Assembly: GCF_025421775.1 (NCBI RefSeq)
Contig: NZ_JAOEFX010000005.1
Span: 186,001 to 250,000 of the forward strand
Origin: Paenarthrobacter aurescens
GTDB taxonomy: Bacteria; Actinomycetota; Actinomycetes; Actinomycetales; Micrococcaceae
DNA length: 64,000 nt
Reading direction: 5' to 3'
Below the pieces are notes generated by a model. That model saw only the letters and a program-made list of their open reading frames with translations, had not been told where the DNA came from and searched no databases. A program made the position numbers and the translations under genes. Each line of letters starts with the position of its first letter. Position 1 is the stretch's first letter. Of this stretch, positions 15,437 through 25,044 are shown in pieces.

Positions 15437-16939
15437 TCAGTACCCTGCGAACGAGTCGACGTGAACCCGGCGGGCTCCTGCGCTCCGGGCTGCAGCGCGC
15501 AGGGAATCCACGCTCGCCGGGGAGCCGGAGACAAACACTTCCCGGTCCGCGATGTCCGGAACCAACTCCTTCAAGCGCGTGGCATCGATCCTGGAGGTGC
15601 CGGCGTCGAGCATGAACTCCGGGGGAGTTGAACCGTCCGAGAGCCGGGCGAAAACCCTCGCCCCCGACGCTTCAAGCTGTTCCACGCAGGCCAACTCACC
15701 GCGGCCCTTGGCGAGGTAGACCACCACGGTGTCGCGCGCGTCGCCGTCGGACGCCAGGTGCGACAGGAAAGGCGTAATGCCGATGCCTGCAGCGATCAGC
15801 AGGACCGGCCTGCCGGCGTCGTGCGGAAGCAGGAAGTCTCCACCGATGGCTGTGGCAGAGATGCGGTCTCCGGGTTGAAGCGCGAGCAGGGCCTTCTTTG
15901 CCGACGACAGCGGCTCGGCCGTGCCAACCCCGAAAGTCACTTCGGGCGCACCCGGGGGACTGGTGATGCTGAAGACCCGCCTCCGGCCTTTTCCGTCAGA
16001 ACCTGAATGCGGAAGGTTGAGCTCCATGAACTGTCCCGCTGCAAAGCGGACCGGACGCTGCGGTTCAAACCTGAACTCGGTGCTTCCCGGCGTCAAGGCC
16101 CTCGCTTCCTTGAAGGTCAGGTGAACGCCGCCCCGTTGGCCCAGGAAGAAGGCCAAAAGGTTGCCCAGCAAAAGTGCGAGTTCGGGGGAGTTGGCCACGA
16201 AACCAAAGTTATAGGGGACCGCAAAAACAACACCCACGACGGCGGCAAGCGCCAACTGCTGCCAGCGGCGGGGAGGCAGGGTGAGGGGTTCCGAGAGCAT
16301 GAAGCCCACGAAGAAGAGGAGCGGCCGTTGCGCCAGGGTCTGCCACAAGGCCTGGCCGAGCGTCATGCTGCGGCTCAGAAGCTCGACGGCGATGATGCTG
16401 GTGGCGGCCACCAGGAACACAGTGGCCATCAGGATTTTCCGCGTCCGATAGAGGACAACCAGCACACCCGGGACCAGGAGCCAAAGCATCGCCGGAGTCG
16501 CGGCCCACCAAGTGGCGATGTTCAGCCCGGTAAGGCCGGTAATGAACGCTCCGGCCGCGGCGGGATTGAAGATGTGCCGTCCCCGGTAGGCCAGCGCATA
16601 CTTCGACGCACTTGCCAACACGCAAGCCAAGGCCACACCAGCCATGTCGGTGGCTCCGAATGCCGGCCAGAACAGGAAGTAGAGAAGCAGCCCCGTAATA
16701 AGGGAAGACTCAGTGTGCGGCGTGACCCTGAATATCAACGCGAGCAGGCGGTTGGATGCGTACGTCACCCCAAGGCAGAGCACCAAATGCACCAACATTT
16801 CCGGGAGGCCGAAGGTCAGCCACCCCAAAACGTTGAGGACCATGCTGTAGGCCACCAGCACACCCAGCACCCACAGGATCAATCGGTACATGGTGAAGCG
16901 ACCCAACCAGGTGTCCAAGCGGGACTTAATGGCGATCAT
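15437..16939 (-). CDS. Membrane RnfD/NqrB-like domain fused to a ferredoxin-NAD(P) reductase domain
   Basis: A 500-residue fusion. Residues 1-255 hold eight to ten membrane spans of the RnfD/NqrB type with the family segment GRHIFNPAAAGAFITG. Residues about 258-500 form an FNR-like flavin reductase, with FAD-binding RRRVFSITSPPG and the NAD(P) pocket LLIAAGIGITPFLSHL. I see no SGAT flavinylation motif in the membrane part. The likely role is to pass electrons from cytoplasmic NAD(P)H through FAD and across the membrane to the flavoprotein encoded in the same operon. The start overlaps the ApbE stop by four bases, and GAGGGGAGA precedes ATG 16939. The final acceptor is unknown. Confidence 0.85.
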   Translation of the reverse strand: MIAIKSRLDTWLGRFTMYRLILWVLGVLVAYSMVLNVLGWLTFGLPEMLVHLVLCLGVTYASNRLLALIFRVTPHTESSLITGLLLYFLFWPAFGATDMAGVALACVLASASKYALAYRGRHIFNPAAAGAFITGLTGLNIATWWAATPAMLWLLVPGVLVVLYRTRKILMATVFLVAATSIIAVELLSRSMTLGQALWQTLAQRPLLFFVGFMLSEPLTLPPRRWQQLALAAVVGVVFAVPYNFGFVANSPELALLLGNLLAFFLGQRGGVHLTFKEARALTPGSTEFRFEPQRPVRFAAGQFMELNLPHSGSDGKGRRRVFSITSPPGAPEVTFGVGTAEPLSSAKKALLALQPGDRISATAIGGDFLLPHDAGRPVLLIAAGIGITPFLSHLASDGDARDTVVVYLAKGRGELACVEQLEASGARVFARLSDGSTPPEFMLDAGTSRIDATRLKELVPDIADREVFVSGSPASVDSLRAAARSAGARRVHVDSFAGY

Positions 16940-17808
16940 GAGAACAGTCTCCCCTCAAAACGGTTCGAAAACGTGGCGGCACCGCTTGAGGACACCCTGA
17001 GCCACGAGAAATCGAACTCATCCTCCAGCAGGTCAGGTTCAAGCATGAACAAAGCGGTGGCCAGCGCATCCGCTTCCAGTGCGCTCGCGGCCATTGTCCA
17101 CGTAGCCACCGTGGTGTGGATGGGCTTTCCCGTGGTTCCGTCCAGGACATGGTGCAGCCCATCGCCCCAGACACGCCGGTTGGAAGCAGAGGCGCAAAGT
17201 GCGCCATTGTCCAGTTCCACGGTGCCAATCGCCTGGCCGGCGTTATAGGGGTGCTCCAACGCAACCATCACGGGGGCGGCTCCCGCGTGCAGCATGTCAC
17301 CGCTGCCATCCACCAGGAACTCGGGGTGGCCAGTTGTGCGCAGGACTTCGCCCAGGAGGTCTACCAGTTGGCCTTTCCCGGCGGCGCCAATGTCCACAAC
17401 CACTGGCTCGGCGGCGGTCAGGGAGGTGCCTGTCCAAGTAAGGACGTCTTCCCACCGCGGCGGGGCCTGCGGACCACCGGACGGAGCCAGCGTGTATCCA
17501 GGATCGTACCCAAGCCGTTCGAGGCTGCTGCCGATAAGCGGCGTCATGGCACCTCCACTCAACCGGTACAAGGCTGCGTAGATGTCATGAAGACCCTTGG
17601 CATGCTCCGGCAAGGTGATACTGCCCGATCCACGGGACAGGCCCGACACCACGGAATCGGCCCTGAACCGCGACCACGTCTTGTCGTACATGGCAACTGT
17701 CCCAAGCAGCTGGTGCCGGACATCGGGAGCCAGCCCGTCCGGCGTCGTAACCTCCCACCGCGTACCGATCCCGTCGAACCTGAAGCTGCTCCAGGCAGGA
17801 TGCGGCAT
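16936..17808 (-). CDS. apbE: FAD:protein FMN transferase (ApbE)
   Basis: A 290-residue ApbE-family protein that covalently attaches the FMN half of FAD to a Thr or Ser of a partner protein. Family features are FDGIGTRWEV near the N-terminus, the SRFRADSVVSGLSR segment, VVDIGAAGKGQLVDLL, FLVDGSGDM, and the C-terminal HHVLDGTTGKPI and EADALATALF. No signal peptide is evident, so the enzyme may act in the cytoplasm or be held otherwise. It sits between the FMN-binding lipoprotein gene (5-base gap) and the membrane reductase gene (4-base overlap). The lipoprotein is therefore the probable substrate. TAGGAG lies very close before ATG 17808. Confidence 0.9.
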   Translation of the reverse strand: MPHPAWSSFRFDGIGTRWEVTTPDGLAPDVRHQLLGTVAMYDKTWSRFRADSVVSGLSRGSGSITLPEHAKGLHDIYAALYRLSGGAMTPLIGSSLERLGYDPGYTLAPSGGPQAPPRWEDVLTWTGTSLTAAEPVVVDIGAAGKGQLVDLLGEVLRTTGHPEFLVDGSGDMLHAGAAPVMVALEHPYNAGQAIGTVELDNGALCASASNRRVWGDGLHHVLDGTTGKPIHTTVATWTMAASALEADALATALFMLEPDLLEDEFDFSWLRVSSSGAATFSNRFEGRLFS

Positions 17809-17813
17809 GGCTC

Positions 17814-18290
17814 CTACTTGGCCTGGGATTTGATCTGTTCCACGGCTTCGTTGAAGCCGCCTGATGTCAGCGAGGAGCCGGCAACTTTGGAGACATTGAG
17901 TTCGTCGATGTTCTTGCCCACGATCTGGGCCGCGATGCCGCCGGCAAACTCGCCCTGGAACTTCTTGGTGTTCGGGTTGGATGGGTGGACCGTGATATTG
18001 ACGGCGGATACCTTGTCAGCGGCCAGTGTTAGTTCAACGCCCACCGTTTCCTGGCCGTTGGGCGATGTGTAGGTTCCATCGGAGCTATAGGTGCCGTCCT
18101 TGTACGTGGACTCGCCACTGGCGGTGGCAGTTGACGACGAAGGGCTGGTGGTGGATGCCTGCCCGCCATTCTGCGTAGCGGGAGTTTGAGTGGACGGCGA
18201 CTCCGTGGTGGGGGCGCACGCAGTGGCTGTTCCCATGATGGAGAGACCGGCAATACCAAGGTAGAGGCTCTTGCGGAGTGGCGTAGTCAT
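17814..18290 (-). CDS. FMN-binding domain lipoprotein (probable ApbE substrate)
   Basis: A 158-residue exported protein. It has a lipoprotein signal (LYLGIAGLSIMGTATAC, Cys25 as lipidation site, a loose lipobox), then a Ser/Thr/Gly-rich linker to about residue 70, then one FMN_bind domain. The usual flavin-attachment motif (S/T)GA(T/S)x(T/S) is replaced by AGSSLT at 137-142, so Ser140 is the best acceptor candidate. It is the first gene of a minus-strand operon with apbE and the membrane reductase. The protein would carry FMN outside the membrane and receive electrons from the reductase (inference). ATG 18290 is chosen because the signal peptide starts there; an in-frame ATG at 18326 would add a non-signal-like stretch. 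Confidence 0.82.
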   Translation of the reverse strand: MTTPLRKSLYLGIAGLSIMGTATACAPTTESPSTQTPATQNGGQASTTSPSSSTATASGESTYKDGTYSSDGTYTSPNGQETVGVELTLAADKVSAVNITVHPSNPNTKKFQGEFAGGIAAQIVGKNIDELNVSKVAGSSLTSGGFNEAVEQIKSQAK

Positions 18291-18514
18291 GATTCTGCTC
18301 GTTTCAACTGGACAAGATTTCGTCAATGGGCAATGTGGTCAAAGGGACACTGGGTTGTTCCGGGAGGACCAACGAGGCCACCTCCTACGTCTTCACAACG
18401 TCGAATTCAGCGTAATGGTTCAGCCTGTGACGCCCGACGGCCGTTGCTGTGCGTTGGCTGTGTCCACATTTTCCACATAGGGGGCCCTCAATTCCGCGAC
18501 ATTGCGGGCCCCCG

Positions 18515-18527
18515 GTAGGCTAGATGC
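18515..18527 (+). promoter_or_regulatory. Leaderless-type promoter of argS
   Basis: TAGGCT at 18516-18521 ends six bases before GTG 18528. Immediately upstream, GGGGGCCC (18480-18487) and GGGCCCCC (18506-18513) form an 8-bp inverted pair spanning the -35 zone, possibly a regulator site. Confidence 0.5.
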
Positions 18528-20177
18528 GTGACTCCCGAAGAACTCTCTGCTGCCATATCCGCCTGCCTTAAGGACGCCGTCTCTGCCGGCGAAATCGCCT
18601 TGACGGAATCTGCCGTGCCCGATGCCGTGCGGGTGGAGCGACCCAAGAACAGGGATCACGGAGACTGGGCCACCAACATCGCCCTGCAACTGTCCAAGCA
18701 GGCCGGCATGAATCCCCGCGAATTCGCCGGTATCCTCAGCAACCATTTGCAGGGAATTCCGGGCGTGACCGGAGTGGAAATCGCTGGTCCCGGCTTCCTG
18801 AACATCACGGTGGATGCCGCCGCGGCCGGTGCCCTCGCCAAGGCCATCGTGGAGGCCGGACCCGCCTATGGCACCAACACGGCGCTCGCAGGCCGCGTGG
18901 TCAACATGGAATTCGTTTCCGCCAATCCCACTGGTCCGCTGCACATCGGGCACACCCGCTGGGCGGCCTTGGGCGATGCGATTGCGCGGGTACTTCGTGC
19001 CTCAGGTGCCGACGTCACCGCTGAGTACTACATCAACGACGCCGGCTCGCAGATGAACGTCTTCGCCAACTCCGTCCTCTCCCGTTTGCACGGACGTGGC
19101 GTACCTGAAGGCGGCTACCCCGGCGAGTACATCCGCGAGCTTGGCGACGAAGTCCTCAAGGCCCACCCGGACATCCGCGAACTCACGGATGAGGCCGCAC
19201 TGCCGGTGATCCGCGCCGCTGCCTACGAAGCGCAGATGGCCGATATCAAGACCACCCTGGCTGAATTCGGCGTCGAGTTCGATGTCTTCTTCTCCGAGAA
19301 AGAACTGCACGACGCCGGTGCGATTGAATCTGCCGTCGCCCGCCTTCGCGAGCAGGGCCACGTGTTCGACGACGGCGGGGCCGTCTGGCTGCGCACCACC
19401 GACTTCGGCGACGACAAAGACCGCGTCATGATCCGTGCCAACGGCGAACCGACGTATTTCGCCGCTGACGCTGCGTACTACCTTTCCAAGAAAGACCGTG
19501 GTTTCACCGAGAAGATCTACCTCCTCGGTGCCGACCACCACGGATACATCAACCGCCTGAAAGCCATCGCAGCCTGCGCGGGCGATGACCCTGAGGTCAA
19601 CATCGAGGTCCTGATCGGGCAGCTTGTGTCCGTCAACGGCGCAAAGCTGTCCAAGCGCGCCGGAAACATCATCGAGCTCAAGGACCTCATTTCCTGGCTT
19701 GGCAAGGACGCCGTACGCTACTCGCTGGCGCGTTTCCCGGCTGACTCCCCGCTGACGCTGGATCCCGAGCTGTTGAAGAAGCACAGCAACGAGAACCCCG
19801 TTTTCTACGTGCAGTACGCACATGCACGGTCCCGCGGCACGGCACGCAACGCTACCGAAGCAGGCGTGGATCGTTCCATATTCGATGCGTCGCTGCTCGA
19901 TCACGCTACGGAAAACGAGTTGCTGTCCTACCTGGGCAGCTACCCCTCCATCGTCGCCAAGGCCGCGGAACTGCGTGAGCCGCACCGCGTGGCCCGACAC
20001 CTCGAAGTCATCGCCGGTGCCTACCACCGCTGGTACGACGCTTGCCGAGTCTCCCCGCAAGGGGACGAACCTGTACAGGACGTCAACCGCACCCGCCTGT
20101 GGCTGAACGATGCCACCAGTCAGGTGCTCGCCAACGGACTCGAACTGCTGGGCGTTTCTGCGCCGGAACGGATGTAG
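18528..20177 (+). CDS. argS: Arginine--tRNA ligase
   Basis: A 549-residue class I synthetase that charges tRNA-Arg. Visible features are the N-terminal Add1 domain (1-95), the HIGH motif in PTGPLHIGHTR, the KMSKS-like NGAKLSKRAGN and the C-terminal DALR anticodon-binding domain ending at APERM. The length is normal for the family. The start is GTG 18528, six bases after a -10 hexamer. The gene heads the lysine/threonine gene block, and lysA begins four bases after its stop, as is common in actinobacteria. Confidence 0.96.
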   Translation: MTPEELSAAISACLKDAVSAGEIALTESAVPDAVRVERPKNRDHGDWATNIALQLSKQAGMNPREFAGILSNHLQGIPGVTGVEIAGPGFLNITVDAAAAGALAKAIVEAGPAYGTNTALAGRVVNMEFVSANPTGPLHIGHTRWAALGDAIARVLRASGADVTAEYYINDAGSQMNVFANSVLSRLHGRGVPEGGYPGEYIRELGDEVLKAHPDIRELTDEAALPVIRAAAYEAQMADIKTTLAEFGVEFDVFFSEKELHDAGAIESAVARLREQGHVFDDGGAVWLRTTDFGDDKDRVMIRANGEPTYFAADAAYYLSKKDRGFTEKIYLLGADHHGYINRLKAIAACAGDDPEVNIEVLIGQLVSVNGAKLSKRAGNIIELKDLISWLGKDAVRYSLARFPADSPLTLDPELLKKHSNENPVFYVQYAHARSRGTARNATEAGVDRSIFDASLLDHATENELLSYLGSYPSIVAKAAELREPHRVARHLEVIAGAYHRWYDACRVSPQGDEPVQDVNRTRLWLNDATSQVLANGLELLGVSAPERM

Positions 20178-20181
20178 GGAA

Positions 20182-21654
20182 ATGAACACAGACGCTGCAC
20201 ACGCTTCTCCGCTCGCACCCGGGTGGCTGGCCGTTCCCGAAAACCTGAATGCCCTGCAGGCCCCCATGTGGGCGGCCGGGGTTGAGAAGAACGACGCCGG
20301 CGAGGTCACCATCGACGGTGTGACTGTCAGTGAGCTCAAGGAACAGTTCGGAACTCCGCTTTTCGTGATGAGTGAATCAGACTTCCGCTCCCGCGCCCGG
20401 GCATTCAAGGACGCCTTCGATGCCGCCTTCGATGACATCTGCGGGGGAGTGGACGTCTATTACGCGGGGAAGTCCTTCCTCTGCACCGCCGTAGCCACTT
20501 GGGTGGCTGAAGAGGGCCTCCGCCTGGATACGTGTTCCGGCGGCGAACTCGCTGTTGCCGCTCGCGCGGGTATTGACGGCGCCAACCTTGGTCTGCACGG
20601 CAACAACAAGTCGGACGCCGAGATCAACCGCGCCCTTGACATGAAGCTGGGCCGGATCGTGGTGGACAGCCTCGACGAACTCGAGCGGGTTGCCAAGATT
20701 GCCTCCAGCCGGGGCGAAACTGCCAAGGTCATGCTCCGACTGACCCCCGGTGTGCACGCCCACACCCATGAGTTCATTGCCACTGCCCACGAAGACCAGA
20801 AATTTGGCCTCTCCATGGCCGAAGACTCCACCGATGAAGCCGGCCTGTCTGCAGCCGAGGAGGCAGTGGCAGCCGCCACCTCCTACGCCAGCATCGAACT
20901 CCTGGGCCTGCACTGCCACATCGGCTCACAGATCTTCGAGCCGGACGGTTTTGCCGTCGCAGCGGAGAAGCTCCTGGGCTTCCTCGCCGCGATGCAGTCC
21001 AAGTACTCCATCGTCATGCCCGAATTGGACCTGGGCGGCGGTTATGGAATCGCCTACACCCCGGTGGACACGCCCCGCCCGCCAGCCGAAATCGCGCAGG
21101 CAATGGCCGCCGTCGTGCGCTCCAAGTGTGCTGAGTTGAACATCACACCACCGCGCATCTCCATCGAACCCGGACGTGCAATTGTGGGCAGCACCACCTT
21201 CACGCTTTACGAAGTTGGCACGCTCAAGACCGTCCGTGTTGACGTCCCTGAGGGTCAAGACGGGCAAAAGAACGTTACGTATCCGCGCCGCTATGTGTCG
21301 GTGGACGGCGGGATGAGCGACAACGCCCGTCCGGTGCTGTACGACGCGGATTATTCGGCAATTTTGGCGTCCCGGGACTCAGATGCGGCTCCGCAGCTGT
21401 CCCGAGTAGTGGGCAAACATTGCGAGAGCGGCGACATAGTTGTTAGAGATGTATATCTGCCCGCGGATGTGGCAGCCGGTGATTTGCTCGCAGTACCGGG
21501 TACCGGCGCCTACTGCTGGGCCCTCTCCAGCAACTACAACTACCTGGCCCGGCCTGGCGTTGTCGCTGTACGCGACGGAGCCGCCCGGCTGATTGTCCGC
21601 GGGGAAACCGAAGAAGATCTCTTGAACCGCGACATGGGAGTGGCGAATGTCTGA
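20182..21654 (+). CDS. lysA: Diaminopimelate decarboxylase
   Basis: A 490-residue fold-type III PLP enzyme that makes L-lysine from meso-diaminopimelate, the last step of the pathway. The PLP lysine is in VYYAGKSFLC near the N-terminus of the barrel. Other family segments are LHGNNKSDAEI, GLHCHIGSQIF and the active-site Cys-containing GKHCESGDIVVRD. ATG 20182 follows GTAGGGAA, and an in-frame upstream ATG at 20110 lies inside argS and is not needed. The start is four bases after the argS stop, and the end overlaps the hom start by eight bases, so the genes are transcribed together. Confidence 0.95.
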   Translation: MNTDAAHASPLAPGWLAVPENLNALQAPMWAAGVEKNDAGEVTIDGVTVSELKEQFGTPLFVMSESDFRSRARAFKDAFDAAFDDICGGVDVYYAGKSFLCTAVATWVAEEGLRLDTCSGGELAVAARAGIDGANLGLHGNNKSDAEINRALDMKLGRIVVDSLDELERVAKIASSRGETAKVMLRLTPGVHAHTHEFIATAHEDQKFGLSMAEDSTDEAGLSAAEEAVAAATSYASIELLGLHCHIGSQIFEPDGFAVAAEKLLGFLAAMQSKYSIVMPELDLGGGYGIAYTPVDTPRPPAEIAQAMAAVVRSKCAELNITPPRISIEPGRAIVGSTTFTLYEVGTLKTVRVDVPEGQDGQKNVTYPRRYVSVDGGMSDNARPVLYDADYSAILASRDSDAAPQLSRVVGKHCESGDIVVRDVYLPADVAAGDLLAVPGTGAYCWALSSNYNYLARPGVVAVRDGAARLIVRGETEEDLLNRDMGVANV

Positions 21655-22963
21655 AGTGCGAACCTTGAAGGTGGCCCTGCTGGGCTGTGGCAACGTTGGG
21701 GCCCAGGTCGCGCGGATTCTGATTGACGACGCCGAGGCCCTCGCTGCCCGCAGCGGCGCCCGCTTGGAACTCTCCGGCATCGCCGTACGCAATATCGATT
21801 CCCCGCGTGATGTGGAATTGCCCCGCGAGCTTTTCACCACGGATGCCGACACCCTCGTCAAAGATGCAGACCTGGTCATCGAACTCATGGGTGGCATAGA
21901 ACCTGCCCGTTCGCTGATCCTCACGGCCATCCAGAACGGTGCGTGCGTTGTCACGGGCAACAAAGCCCTGCTCGCGCAGGACGGTCCTACCCTGTACGCA
22001 GAGGCTGACAAGGCTGGTGTGCAGTTGTCATATGAAGCTGCAGTGGCCGGGGCCATCCCCATCCTGCGCCCCATCCGCGACAGCCTGTCCGGCGACCGCA
22101 TCACCCGTGTCCTGGGAATCGTTAACGGCACCACCAACTTCATCCTTGACCAGATGGACACCACCGGTGCGCAGTTCGCCGATGCCCTGGCTGAGGCACA
22201 GCGACTTGGATACGCCGAAGCCGATCCCACAGCGGACATCGAAGGACACGATGCCGCCGCCAAGGCTGCCATTCTCGCTTCGCTCTCCTTCCACACCCGT
22301 TTCTCCCTGGATGATGTGTACTGCGAAGGCATCACCAAGGTCAGCGCCGCGGATATTGCCTCGGCCAAAGAAGCGGGCTTCGTCATCAAGCTGCTCGCGA
22401 TTGCCGAGAAGATCGATTCTTCTGACGACGGCAGCGGTATTTCCGTTCGGGTCCATCCCACTCTCCTGCCCCGCGAACACCCGCTGGCTGCCGTTCGTGG
22501 AGCCTTCAACGCAGTCTTCATCGAGGCTGAGAACGCCGGCGAGCTGATGTTCTACGGACAGGGCGCAGGTGGAACCCCCACTGCGTCTGCCGTCCTTGGC
22601 GACCTCGTCTCGGCTGCGCGGCGCTTGGTCCTCGGCGGCCCTGGCCGCACGGAAACCACCACGGGCCACGTCCCGGCGCTGGCCATCGACGCGTCGAACA
22701 CCAGCTACTACATTGGCTTGGATGTAGCCGACCAGGCTGGCGTGCTGGCCCGGATCGCGCACATCTTTGCGGAAAATGGCGTTTCCATCGAAATCATGCG
22801 CCAAACAATCCACCGCGACGCTGCCTCGAATGTCGAGTCGGCTGAACTGAAAATCGTGACGCACCGTGCCTCCGAAGCTGCCCTCGCAGCAACCGTCCAG
22901 GCCGTCAAGGGCTTGGACGTCATCAATTCTGTGACATCCGTACTGCGGGTAGAAGGGGTCTAA
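21647..22963 (+). CDS. hom: Homoserine dehydrogenase
   Basis: A 438-residue enzyme that reduces aspartate semialdehyde to homoserine. It has an N-terminal nucleotide-binding domain (LLGCGNVGAQVARIL), a catalytic domain with GTTNFILDQM and GYAEADPTADIEGHDAA, and a C-terminal ACT domain (about 355-430, DQAGVLARIAHIFAENGVSI) that usually gives threonine feedback inhibition. It is followed directly by thrC and then thrB, which completes threonine synthesis. The start overlaps lysA by eight bases, so lysine and threonine branch enzymes share a transcript. Confidence 0.95.
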   Translation: MSEVRTLKVALLGCGNVGAQVARILIDDAEALAARSGARLELSGIAVRNIDSPRDVELPRELFTTDADTLVKDADLVIELMGGIEPARSLILTAIQNGACVVTGNKALLAQDGPTLYAEADKAGVQLSYEAAVAGAIPILRPIRDSLSGDRITRVLGIVNGTTNFILDQMDTTGAQFADALAEAQRLGYAEADPTADIEGHDAAAKAAILASLSFHTRFSLDDVYCEGITKVSAADIASAKEAGFVIKLLAIAEKIDSSDDGSGISVRVHPTLLPREHPLAAVRGAFNAVFIEAENAGELMFYGQGAGGTPTASAVLGDLVSAARRLVLGGPGRTETTTGHVPALAIDASNTSYYIGLDVADQAGVLARIAHIFAENGVSIEIMRQTIHRDAASNVESAELKIVTHRASEAALAATVQAVKGLDVINSVTSVLRVEGV

Positions 22964-24067
22964 GTGGCTCACCAATGGCGCGGAGTAATCCGCGAATACG
23001 CTGATCGTTTGCCCGTAACGGAAGCCACCAAGGTTATTACCCTCGGCGAAGGCGGCACCCCGCTGGTCCACGCGCAGAAGCTCTCCGAGCTGACTGGCTC
23101 AGAGGTGTACCTCAAGGTCGAAGGCATGAACCCCACGGGTTCGTTCAAGGACCGTGGAATGACCATGGCCATGACAGCGGCCGTCGAAGCCGGCGCCAAG
23201 GCCGTGGTGTGCGCCTCCACCGGCAACACCTCCGCGTCGGCTGCAGCGTATGCCACCGCCGCAGGCCTGAAGTGCGCAGTGCTGGTACCCGAGGGCAAGA
23301 TCTCCATGGGCAAACTGAGCCAGGCTATCGCTCACGGAGCCACCTTGCTCCAGGTTGACGGTAACTTCGATAACTGCCTGGACATTGCCCGGAAGCTCGG
23401 CGAGGCATACCCGGTGTTCCTGGTGAACTCCGTGAATCCGGCCCGGATCCAGGGCCAGAAGACAGGCGCCTTCGAGGTTGTGGACTCCTTGGGCGATGCC
23501 CCTGACATCCACGTGCTCCCCGTAGGCAACGCCGGCAACATCAGTGCTTACTGGAAGGGTTACAAGGAGTACTCGGCACCCTTTGAGACCGCCAACGGAA
23601 CGCTTCCGGCCGTCTCCACCAAGACGCCCATCATGTGGGGGTTCCAGGCCGCGGGTGCTGCGCCCTTCGTCGCCGGGCACCCCATCACCGAACCTGACAC
23701 GATCGCAACCGCCATCCGCATTGGCAACCCGGCATCGTGGGATACCGCTGTAGCGGCCCGCGACGAGTCCGGCGGCCTGATCGAGGCCGTAACCGATGAC
23801 GAAATCCTGGCCGCCCACCGTTGGTTGTCGGCAAAGGAAGGCGTTTTTGTGGAGCCCGGCTCCGCTGCGGGCGTCGCAGGCTTGATTAAGAAGCATGCCG
23901 CGGGAGATGTTCCGTCGGGCAAGACCATCGTTATTACTGTCACCGGACACGGACTCAAGGACCCGCAATGGGCCCTCCGCACCGAAGACGGCAGCGATGT
24001 GCAGCCGGTCAAGGTGCCGAACGATGTTGTCACCGTGGCCGCAGAACTGGGACTGGAAGAAAACTAA
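22964..24067 (+). CDS. thrC: Threonine synthase
   Basis: A 367-residue PLP enzyme that converts O-phosphohomoserine to threonine. The PLP lysine lies in [11 protein letters not shown], and the phosphate-binding loop is [16 protein letters not shown]. The size and motifs fit the short bacterial threonine synthase class. The GTG start is immediately after the hom stop codon, with no gap, and thrB begins three bases after its own stop. Confidence 0.95.
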   Translation: MAHQWRGVIREYADRLPVTEATKVITLGEGGTPLVHAQKLSELTGSEVYLKVEGMNPTGSFKDRGMTMAMTAAVEAGAKAVVCASTGNTSASAAAYATAAGLKCAVLVPEGKISMGKLSQAIAHGATLLQVDGNFDNCLDIARKLGEAYPVFLVNSVNPARIQGQKTGAFEVVDSLGDAPDIHVLPVGNAGNISAYWKGYKEYSAPFETANGTLPAVSTKTPIMWGFQAAGAAPFVAGHPITEPDTIATAIRIGNPASWDTAVAARDESGGLIEAVTDDEILAAHRWLSAKEGVFVEPGSAAGVAGLIKKHAAGDVPSGKTIVITVTGHGLKDPQWALRTEDGSDVQPVKVPNDVVTVAAELGLEEN

Positions 24068-24069
24068 GA

Positions 24070-25044
24070 GTGGAATCAACGCAGCCCACCGCGACCGATC
24101 GTGCGCTCGTCGCGGCAGGCCAGCGGCTGACCGTCAAGGTCCCCGGTACGAGTGCCAACCTGGGCCCCGGCTACGACAGCCTCGGCTTGGCCCTGTCCAT
24201 TTACGACACCTTGACAGTGGAAACCCTCAGCACCGGTGAGCTCGAGTTCGAGCTCACCGGTGAGGGGGCAGACACCCTCCCGCGGGATGCAAGCCACTTG
24301 GTGGTGCGTGCCATTGACCTCGCACTGGATCGCCTCGGCTTCCAGCGTTCAGGTCTGAAAATCACTGCGGACAACGTCAACCCCCATGGGCGCGGCCTTG
24401 GTTCCTCCGCCTCGGCTGTGGTTGCCGCCGTCACTGCGGCCAACGCACTGGTCCCGGAAGAGTTTCGGCGGGACCGCGACTGGATCCTGCAGCTGACCAG
24501 CGAGATGGAAGGCCACCCGGACAACGTCGCACCCGCGATTTTCGGCGGACTGGCGCTGTCCTGGCAGGACAGCGAGCAGTACAGCAGCACCCGTGCCGAT
24601 GTCGCGTCAGCAGTCACTCCGGTCGTCGCAGTGCCGGACTTCGAATTGTCGACGGAGACCGCACGCGGACTCCTCCCTGCTTCGGTTGGCCACCATGCGG
24701 CAGCAATGAACTCAGGCCGTGCAGCTTTGCTGATCCATGCGCTTACAACCCAGCCGGCATTCCTGTTGCCAGGCACCGAAGACTACCTGCACCAGAGCTA
24801 CCGGGCACAGGCCATGCGTCCCAGTGCCGACCTCATTGCGGCCCTCCGAAAAGCGGGCCATGCAGCGGTCGTTTCCGGTGCGGGACCCACCGTGATGGTG
24901 TTGGCCAACGGTGAAGCCGAAGCCACGGCGGTTGCTGATTTCATCCTGGCCTACACGGCGGCCAACACACCCGACGTCGGCTGGCGCGTGATGACGCTGG
25001 CTGTGGACGTTCAAGGTGCTAGAGTGGAAGTGCACCGCCGGTAA
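24070..25044 (+). CDS. thrB: Homoserine kinase
   Basis: A 324-residue GHMP-family kinase that phosphorylates homoserine for ThrC. Motifs are VKVPGTSANLGPGYDSLGLAL, the ATP loop NPHGRGLGSSASAVVAA, and VSGAGPTVMVL near the C-terminus. The GTG start at 24070 is two bases after the thrC stop; an upstream in-frame ATG inside thrC is rejected. An unusual feature is a perfect 15-bp inverted repeat inside the gene (24231-24262), which encodes the near-palindromic peptide STGELEFELTGE. It is the last gene of the block before the long rho leader. Confidence 0.93.
   Translation: MESTQPTATDRALVAAGQRLTVKVPGTSANLGPGYDSLGLALSIYDTLTVETLSTGELEFELTGEGADTLPRDASHLVVRAIDLALDRLGFQRSGLKITADNVNPHGRGLGSSASAVVAAVTAANALVPEEFRRDRDWILQLTSEMEGHPDNVAPAIFGGLALSWQDSEQYSSTRADVASAVTPVVAVPDFELSTETARGLLPASVGHHAAAMNSGRAALLIHALTTQPAFLLPGTEDYLHQSYRAQAMRPSADLIAALRKAGHAAVVSGAGPTVMVLANGEAEATAVADFILAYTAANTPDVGWRVMTLAVDVQGARVEVHRR
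24231..24262. repeat. Perfect 15-bp inverted repeat inside thrB
   Basis: Arms 24231-24245 (CACCGGTGAGCTCGA) and 24248-24262 (TCGAGCTCACCGGTG) are fully complementary around the two bases GT. In RNA this would be a very stable hairpin about 160 bases into the coding sequence. Confidence 0.9.
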
